A stretch of DNA of 64,000 bases, from contig JALGSV010000002.1 of assembly GCA_029821755.1 (NCBI GenBank), positions 116,797 to 180,796 of the forward strand, given 5' to 3'. Below, one piece after another: positions 59,491 through 64,000 of the stretch. The notes under the pieces were generated by a model, which was not told the DNA's origin, made no database searches, and saw only the letters and a program-made list of their open reading frames with translations. Both the position numbers and the translations under genes were made by a program. The stretch comes from Candidatus Zipacnadum vermilionense. GTDB lineage: Bacteria; Armatimonadota; Zipacnadia; Zipacnadales; Zipacnadaceae. Each line of letters starts with the position of its first letter. Position 1 is the first letter of the stretch.

Positions 59491-60903
59491 CTAGACCGAG
59501 ATCTGCTGGTAGAGGGCCTTCGCCTCCGGCGTATTGGTCCACCAGCGCAACATCTTGATGCGATAGGCGGCGTAGTTGACGCTGCGGTCGGGGCTCTCGT
59601 TGGGCGGGATGGCCGCCAGTTGCGCCGGGTCCTTGCCTTTGAACTGCTCCAGGAAGCCCTCCACGGTGGTGGTGGCGACCCTTTCCAGGGAGGGGACCGT
59701 GGTCTTAGCGATGGCGCGGCAGGCGGCATCGAGGTCTCCGCAGCAGAGCCAGCCGGCGCGGTCGGCGGTCAGGGCGGCCCGCTGCTGCCAAGCGTGGGCG
59801 AGCTTGGCCAGGGCCGGGCGGGCGTCGCGGGTGATGGTGTTCTCCGCCGAGGAGAGCAGATCGTGCAGCAGCTCGATCAGTGTGGTGAAGACGTCGCTGA
59901 CCGACCGGCTGGGACGCTTGGCGACTAGCTCAGCGACCTGCCACTCGGCCAGGTAGCCGGAGCGAATGTACTCCACTTGCCGACCGATCTGGAAGACGAC
60001 CTCGGCGTCCTTCATACTGCGGATCAGGCCCGTGGAAATGGCGAGGCGGGCGGGGCCGTCCTGGATGGGAACCGGGTGCATGGTACGCTCCGGGGAGACC
60101 ATTAACTCGGGGTCCTGGACGTTGAGCACGGCGCAACAATGGTGGGCCTCGTCGACGATCTCCGGATGGCGGCTGCGCTCCAGATGGGCGCACAGGTTAG
60201 TCACCGGCAGTAGGGGGGCCAGGTGGCTGCCCCACAGGTCCTGGAGGCCTGCCACCAGCTGCTGGACGACGGCCTCCTGCTGCCAGCGGGCGAGGTACTG
60301 GCGGTCCTGCTCGTACTCCCAGGGGGCGGGGCCGCGAGAGTCTTCGGGGGCGGTGGGAGCGGGGGTGGGGGCAGCGCCCGCCGTACCGCCACCCGGCATC
60401 GGCGAGACGTCGGCGCCACCGGTAGCGGCCTCGGGAGCGGCTTCCTCCTCCTCATCGGCGAAGATGTCGGAGGCGGCCTGGCGGTCGTGGCCCCAGTCAG
60501 TCTCGACCTCCTGGTCGCCGTTGAGGTCGTCGAACGAATCGAACTCGTCCTCTGAGCCGGGAGTGTGCACGGCTACGAAGGGGTCCGGAGCGATGTGCCC
60601 GAGCCGGTCTAGGCGGGCGGCGGTGGCGGGGTCAACCTCGCGGAGCTTGGTCCAGGCCGCCTGGTCCTCTCGGTCGGTATAGATGGCGTCCTGTAGGGCG
60701 CGGGCAGCCATGTGCGGCTCGTCTTGGGCGAGGTACAAGTCGGCCAGGAACATGCGTACCTCGTTGAAGCTCTGGTCGAACTCCAGGGCTTCCTTGGCCA
60801 AGTCCTCCGCGCGGTCCTGGTGTCCGCGCTCGTGTTCGCGCTGCGCCTGAGTGAATTTGCCTTCGGCTAGGGCTCTGTCCTGACCCGCGCCACCTGCGTC
60901 CAT
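59491..60903 (-). CDS. TPR protein with degenerate M48 peptidase domain
   Basis: 470 residues from the ATG at 60903 (GGAGGTG upstream). Three parts: TPR-like helices (~20-110, AKEALEFDQSFNEVRMFLAD), a disordered acidic linker rich in Asp, Glu, Ala and Pro (~115-190), and a C-terminal region built like a soluble M48 peptidase, with VQDPELMVSPERTMHPVPIQ before it and the helix DAEVVFQIGRQVEYIRSGYL where M48 enzymes carry HExxH. Both His and the Glu are replaced (R, Q, Y), and the later E/D block is AGWLCCGDLDAACRAI. The domain is therefore probably a pseudo-peptidase with a binding role. Confidence 0.7.
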   Translation of the reverse strand: MDAGGAGQDRALAEGKFTQAQREHERGHQDRAEDLAKEALEFDQSFNEVRMFLADLYLAQDEPHMAARALQDAIYTDREDQAAWTKLREVDPATAARLDRLGHIAPDPFVAVHTPGSEDEFDSFDDLNGDQEVETDWGHDRQAASDIFADEEEEAAPEAATGGADVSPMPGGGTAGAAPTPAPTAPEDSRGPAPWEYEQDRQYLARWQQEAVVQQLVAGLQDLWGSHLAPLLPVTNLCAHLERSRHPEIVDEAHHCCAVLNVQDPELMVSPERTMHPVPIQDGPARLAISTGLIRSMKDAEVVFQIGRQVEYIRSGYLAEWQVAELVAKRPSRSVSDVFTTLIELLHDLLSSAENTITRDARPALAKLAHAWQQRAALTADRAGWLCCGDLDAACRAIAKTTVPSLERVATTTVEGFLEQFKGKDPAQLAAIPPNESPDRSVNYAAYRIKMLRWWTNTPEAKALYQQISV

Positions 60904-61049
60904 ACAGAACACCTCCGTGATTGCACCGATCTACCTGGGGTTCGTTTGATGATGGCGGGAAAGGTCTCGTAAAGCAAGTATTCGACGCGGAGAGCGGGAG
61001 TCCTTCTGGGGGGGGAGGAAAATGCGGAGGCTCACCGGACGCGCATAGG

Positions 61050-61131
61050 GAGCGTGCCACTTCCTCCCAGCACTCGCCGCATGCATTCGTGCATGCGGCG
61101 GGTTGGGGAGGGGAGGGCAAGTGGTTGTGCG
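61050..61131. repeat. Extended hairpin in the rimP upstream gap
   Basis: CGCCGCATGCA-TTCG-TGCATGCGGCG, 11 perfect pairs capped by a TTCG tetraloop (61075-61100), within a larger imperfect stem CCACTTCCTCCC/GGGGAGGGGAGGGCAAGTGG. The 505-base gap 60904-61408 has no gene; besides this it holds the operon promoter and leader. Confidence 0.65.
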
Positions 61132-61241
61132 GTGGGCCAGGGGACGGAGAAGCACCGGCAAACGGCGGGGACAGACATTGCCCGCGCGGAGGCGGGGGAG
61201 CGTCAGTTCTCCCCAAGGCGCGGGAAAACGTCGGGGCGGGG

Positions 61242-61270
61242 TTGCGCTGGTGGGGGGATTGCGGTATACT
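61242..61270 (+). promoter_or_regulatory. Promoter of rimP-nusA-infB
   Basis: TTGCGC (61242-61247), 17-base spacer, TATACT (61265-61270); start near 61277, giving a ~130-base leader. Confidence 0.7.
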
Positions 61271-61301
61271 GTGCCGAGAGAATTTCCGGGAGCCTTTTCC
61301 T

Positions 61302-61333
61302 GGGAGTGGACGGATGTCCACTCCCTGTTTGTT
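61302..61333 (+). terminator. Attenuator-like hairpin in the rimP-nusA-infB leader
   Basis: GGGAGTGGAC-GGAT-GTCCACTCCC, 10 perfect pairs, followed by TGTTTGTT. It lies 25 bases after the predicted transcript start, so readthrough would control the whole operon. Confidence 0.6.
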
Positions 61334-61408
61334 CGTAGGGGACGGTGAGCGGGCAGCGTGGGCAGGATAGCCCGCGCTACGTGCAGAGGCCGCCCACGTG
61401 AAGAGACC

Positions 61409-61885
61409 ATGAAGCGACATCCCGTGGTGGAGAGACTCTGGGATGAAGTGGACAAGAGCGCCGAGGCGCTGGGGTTTGAGCTGGTGCAGATGACCTACGG
61501 CGGGCCGCTGGGGGACCAGAGCCTGGCCGTTTACGTGGACCGGGAGGGCGGGGTACATGCTGACGACTGCGTGATGCTGGCCGAGCATCTCTCGGTCCTG
61601 CTCGACGCCCTGGACCCCATCCCGGGATCGTACAACCTGGTGGTCTCCTCCCCGGGGTTGGATCGACCTCTGGGGCGAGATGAGGACTTTGCTCGCTATG
61701 CCGGTCGGCGGGCAACAGTGCGGTACCAGAGCGACACTGGGCGCTCCCGGCGCGTACGGGGGGCCCTGGCCGGAGTTGAGGAGAGGCGCGTGCTGCTGGA
61801 CACCGAGGGGGGCCGGCTGGCGCTACCGTTGGAACAGATTTCCGCCGCTAACCTGGTATATGAGTGGGAGGGGGAGGGCGACTAG
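61409..61885 (+). CDS. rimP: Ribosome maturation factor RimP
   Basis: 158 residues from the ATG at 61409 (weak AAGAG upstream); an earlier in-frame start at 61358 is in the leader and rejected. Motifs: ERLWDEVDKSAEALGFELVQ, GDQSLAVYVDREGGVHADDC, VMLAEHLSVLLDALDPIPGS and YNLVVSSPGLDRPLGRDEDF, the last being the RimP signature. The C-terminal SH3-like part reads LDTEGGRLALPLEQISAANL. It assists maturation of the 30S subunit. It is the first gene of the classic rimP-nusA-infB operon. Confidence 0.95.
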   Translation: MKRHPVVERLWDEVDKSAEALGFELVQMTYGGPLGDQSLAVYVDREGGVHADDCVMLAEHLSVLLDALDPIPGSYNLVVSSPGLDRPLGRDEDFARYAGRRATVRYQSDTGRSRRVRGALAGVEERRVLLDTEGGRLALPLEQISAANLVYEWEGEGD

Positions 61886-61893
61886 GATGGTCT

Positions 61894-61925
61894 GCGTGGG
61901 GCGGGCTAGAAAGCCCGCCCCACGC
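61894..61925. repeat. R1-type hairpin between rimP and nusA
   Basis: GCGTGGGGCGGGCT-AGAA-AGCCCGCCCCACGC, 14 perfect pairs. A simple (single-hairpin) form of the R1 repeat inserted in an essential operon, 45 bases before nusA. Confidence 0.8.
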
Positions 61926-61969
61926 GAGAAGACAGTCGCCTCCACTTCGCTTCAGGAGTGATGAAGGGA

Positions 61970-63271
61970 ATGGACGGAGAGTTCATAGAAGCCCTGGAAC
62001 AGTTGCAGAAGGAAAAGGACATCTCCATGGCCGCCCTGTTGCAGACTGTAGAGGCCGCCATGTCTTCCGCCTACCGTAAGCACTACGGGACGCAAGAGGA
62101 CGTGCGCATCGAGATTGATCCGACCGCCCGGCGGGTGCGGATGTATGCGCGCCGCGCCCTGGTGGCGTTGACTCCCGAGGGTGAGCTGCCCGAGATCCTC
62201 CCTGACGACGTCGAGTACGAGGAGCATGAGATCGACACCGCCGATTTCGGCCGGATCGCGGCGCAGACCGCCAAGCAGGTGGTCATGCAGCGCATCCGCG
62301 AGGCCGAGCGGGAGATGGTCTTCGACGAGTACTCGGCGCGACTGGGCGAGGCCCTAACCGGCGAGGTGCAGCGGCGCGACGGACGCAACGTCTACATCAC
62401 CTTGGGGCATGTGGAGGCCGTCCTGCCCTCCTACGAGCAGATCCCCGGTGAGTCGTACCGCTTTGGGCAGCGCATCAAGGTGTACGTGCTGGAAGTGAAG
62501 CGTACCACCAAGGGCCCGCAGATCCACGTCAGCCGTACCCATCCCTCCCTGGTGAACCGGCTGTTTGAGCTGGAAGTGCCGGAGGTCTATGAGGGCGTAG
62601 TGGAGATCAAGTCGGTGGCGCGGGAGCCGGGGGCGCGGTCGAAGGTGGCGGTGTGGTCTAACGACGCGCAGGTGGACCCGGTGGGGGCGTGCGTCGGCCA
62701 CCGCGGGACGCGAGTGCAGGCGATCGTGGATGAGCTGCGCGGTGAGAAGGTCGACATTGTGCGCTTCAATGAGGAGACTGCGGCGTATCTGAAGGCGGCG
62801 TTGTCGCCGGCGCGGGTGAAAGACGTGGTCCTACACGAGGACGCACATGCGGCCACGGTGATCGCTCCGGATGACCAGTTGTCCTTGGCCATCGGGCGAC
62901 GGGGGCAAAATGTCCGTCTGGCAGCGCAGTTGGTGGGGTGGAAGATCGACATTCGGAGCGAGGCGCAGTGGGCGGCGCAAGTTGAAGCGGGTCTGGCGCC
63001 GGTAGCCAAGCCGGCAGCAGCGACTCCGGCGGCGCCCGAGAAGATGCGCGTCTATGAGCTGGCGAGGGAACTGGGCGTCGAGAGCCGGGACCTGGTGGAG
63101 ATTCTCCAAGAGGAGAGCGTGGACATCACCAGCCACGCGAGCACGATAACAGCCGAGCAGGCGAAGATGGTGCGGGACTTGCTGCTGGGCGGCGAGGGCA
63201 CCCTGGAGGAGCTGGAAGCCGGGGAGGTTCCAGTGGACCTGGTGACGGACGAGAAAGAGCCGGAGAAGTAG
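61970..63271 (+). CDS. nusA: Transcription termination/antitermination factor NusA
   Basis: 433 residues from the ATG at 61970 with AGGAG eleven bases upstream; GTG 61958 and ATG 61961 are too near that site. The N-terminal RNA-polymerase-binding domain (FIEALEQLQKEKDISMAALL, AMSSAYRKHYGTQEDVRIEI) leads to an S1 domain (GEVQRRDGRNVYITLGHVEA), then two KH domains (VGACVGHRGTRVQAIVDELR and LAIGRRGQNVRLAAQLVGWK). The last ~70 residues differ from the E. coli acidic repeats: MRVYELARELGVESRDLVEI with a following HASTITAEQAK resemble the IF2_N module. It controls pausing and termination during transcription. Confidence 0.95.
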   Translation: MDGEFIEALEQLQKEKDISMAALLQTVEAAMSSAYRKHYGTQEDVRIEIDPTARRVRMYARRALVALTPEGELPEILPDDVEYEEHEIDTADFGRIAAQTAKQVVMQRIREAEREMVFDEYSARLGEALTGEVQRRDGRNVYITLGHVEAVLPSYEQIPGESYRFGQRIKVYVLEVKRTTKGPQIHVSRTHPSLVNRLFELEVPEVYEGVVEIKSVAREPGARSKVAVWSNDAQVDPVGACVGHRGTRVQAIVDELRGEKVDIVRFNEETAAYLKAALSPARVKDVVLHEDAHAATVIAPDDQLSLAIGRRGQNVRLAAQLVGWKIDIRSEAQWAAQVEAGLAPVAKPAAATPAAPEKMRVYELARELGVESRDLVEILQEESVDITSHASTITAEQAKMVRDLLLGGEGTLEELEAGEVPVDLVTDEKEPEK

Positions 63272-63408
63272 AGAGAGACCTACCCCTGGCTGGTGAAGCT
63301 GGCCAGGAATCCATGGGTGCCCGCGCCTGAGGCGGGGACTGGTGGTCGCGGGTAAAGATAGACAGAGAAATGGAAACACCGGGGCGCGGCCCCGGGAGGT
63401 GTGTCGAT

Positions 63409-64000
63409 TTGGCGACAGTTCGTGTATTCTCCCTAGCCAAGAAACTGGGCCTGCGCAGCGAGGCGCTGATCGCCGCCCTGGAACACGTGGGCGTCACCGG
63501 GATCACGGCGGCCGCGGCTATTGAGGAGGCCACCGCTCAGGCGGTGGTGGAACTCCTGGCTGAGCAGGCCAAGCACGCGCGCGAGGAGGCCGAGGCGAAG
63601 GCCGCCGAGGAGGCGGCCGCGGCCCCGGCGGCAGCCCCAGAGGCGGCAGCGGAACCCGAGGGGTGGGTGGAGGAGCGGCGTGTCGGTCGCCGCGGGTCCG
63701 AGCCGGTGGTGGGGATCGCGGAGCTGGAGCGACATGTGCGGGAACTGCAGCAGGCGGAGACGAAGCCCGGCCAGGAGACTACCTACGCCCTGCCACAAGA
63801 GGCCCGCCGGCAGCGGGGTGAGCGGCCGGAGACAGCCATCGCAGCTCCGCCAATCGTGACCATCCTAGGGCACGTCGATCACGGCAAGACCACGCTCCTG
63901 GACACCCTGCGGGATACAGCCGTCGCGGCCGGCGAGCATGGCGGAATTACCCAACACATCGGGGCCTCCGAACTGGAGCACGACGGCAAGCGCATCGTCT
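63409..64000 (+). CDS. infB: Translation initiation factor IF-2, N-terminal part (cut by window edge)
   Basis: 197 codons visible. The start is a TTG at 63409 with GGGAGGT eight bases upstream; a GC hairpin (CCGGGGC-GCG-GCCCCGG, 63379-63395) touches that ribosome site and could modulate it. The IF2_N module [20 protein letters not shown] is followed by an Ala/Glu-rich helical linker ([20 protein letters not shown]), then the GTPase G1 motif [16 protein letters not shown] and the G2 region [10 protein letters not shown]. It places initiator tRNA on the small subunit with GTP. The linker is short (~100 residues) compared with E. coli. Confidence 0.95.
   Translation, partial: MATVRVFSLAKKLGLRSEALIAALEHVGVTGITAAAAIEEATAQAVVELLAEQAKHAREEAEAKAAEEAAAAPAAAPEAAAEPEGWVEERRVGRRGSEPVVGIAELERHVRELQQAETKPGQETTYALPQEARRQRGERPETAIAAPPIVTILGHVDHGKTTLLDTLRDTAVAAGEHGGITQHIGASELEHDGKRIV

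Overview
The window is about 66% GC bacterial chromosome. It has dense coding, Shine-Dalgarno-led starts (several ATG, a few TTG/GTG) and clear sigma70-type promoters. Peptidoglycan synthases (MrdA-type PBP2, a class A PBP), TatC, tmRNA, NusA, RimP and IF-2 mark it as a bacterium. The large set of secreted polysaccharide-degrading enzymes, UroD-like enzymes and PQQ-repeat proteins, together with a homocysteine pathway (DUF39 protein plus NIL-ferredoxin) common in anaerobes, resembles Armatimonadota, Planctomycetota or neighbouring uncultured phyla. The phylum is an inference. No rRNA, phage, transposase or CRISPR array is visible.

Layout. Bases 1-30100 are an accessory carbohydrate region. 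It holds the end of a formylglycine-generating-enzyme-like protein, three large heparinase II/III-like proteins (one with an N-terminal CBM9-like domain), an alpha/beta hydrolase, a tandem pectate-lyase-superfamily protein, a GH95-like and a GH26-like glycosidase, a divergent DUF2961 (GH172-type) protein, a PQQ beta-propeller protein, a zinc-less medium-chain dehydrogenase and two UroD-family proteins. Embedded in it are tRNA-Lys(UUU), purA with an attenuator-like leader, and a HEPN/MNT pair. Together these look like machinery for depolymerising acidic or deoxy-sugar-rich plant or algal polysaccharide outside the cytoplasm and processing the products inside.

Bases 30400-42900 carry housekeeping genes: tmRNA, asnB behind a long untranslated leader, a PHP phosphoesterase, an MrfA-like helicase, tatC, rfbB, purN, a secreted two-domain protein, and a homocysteine-synthesis operon (NIL-ferredoxin plus DUF39 protein) preceded by a strong promoter, a dyad and a short Met-containing leader peptide.

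Bases 43100-50450 are mixed. They contain a methyltransferase fused to a restriction-nuclease-like domain, small membrane proteins, a single-domain type II secretion F protein next to a TPR protein, an intracellular putative glycosidase, a consensus promoter with no gene behind it, and a compact unannotated small RNA gene with its own promoter and terminator.

Bases 50460-59250 concern the cell envelope: PBP2, PBP1A, a sugar isomerase-like protein, a BlaI/M56 sensor pair and a Wzx-like flippase. Bases 59490-64000 hold a degenerate M48-like TPR protein and the rimP-nusA-infB operon, which runs off the right edge.

Intergenic DNA is unusual. At least three families of GC-rich structured repeats, several with the layout of a closing stem around two hairpins, occupy most gaps between genes.
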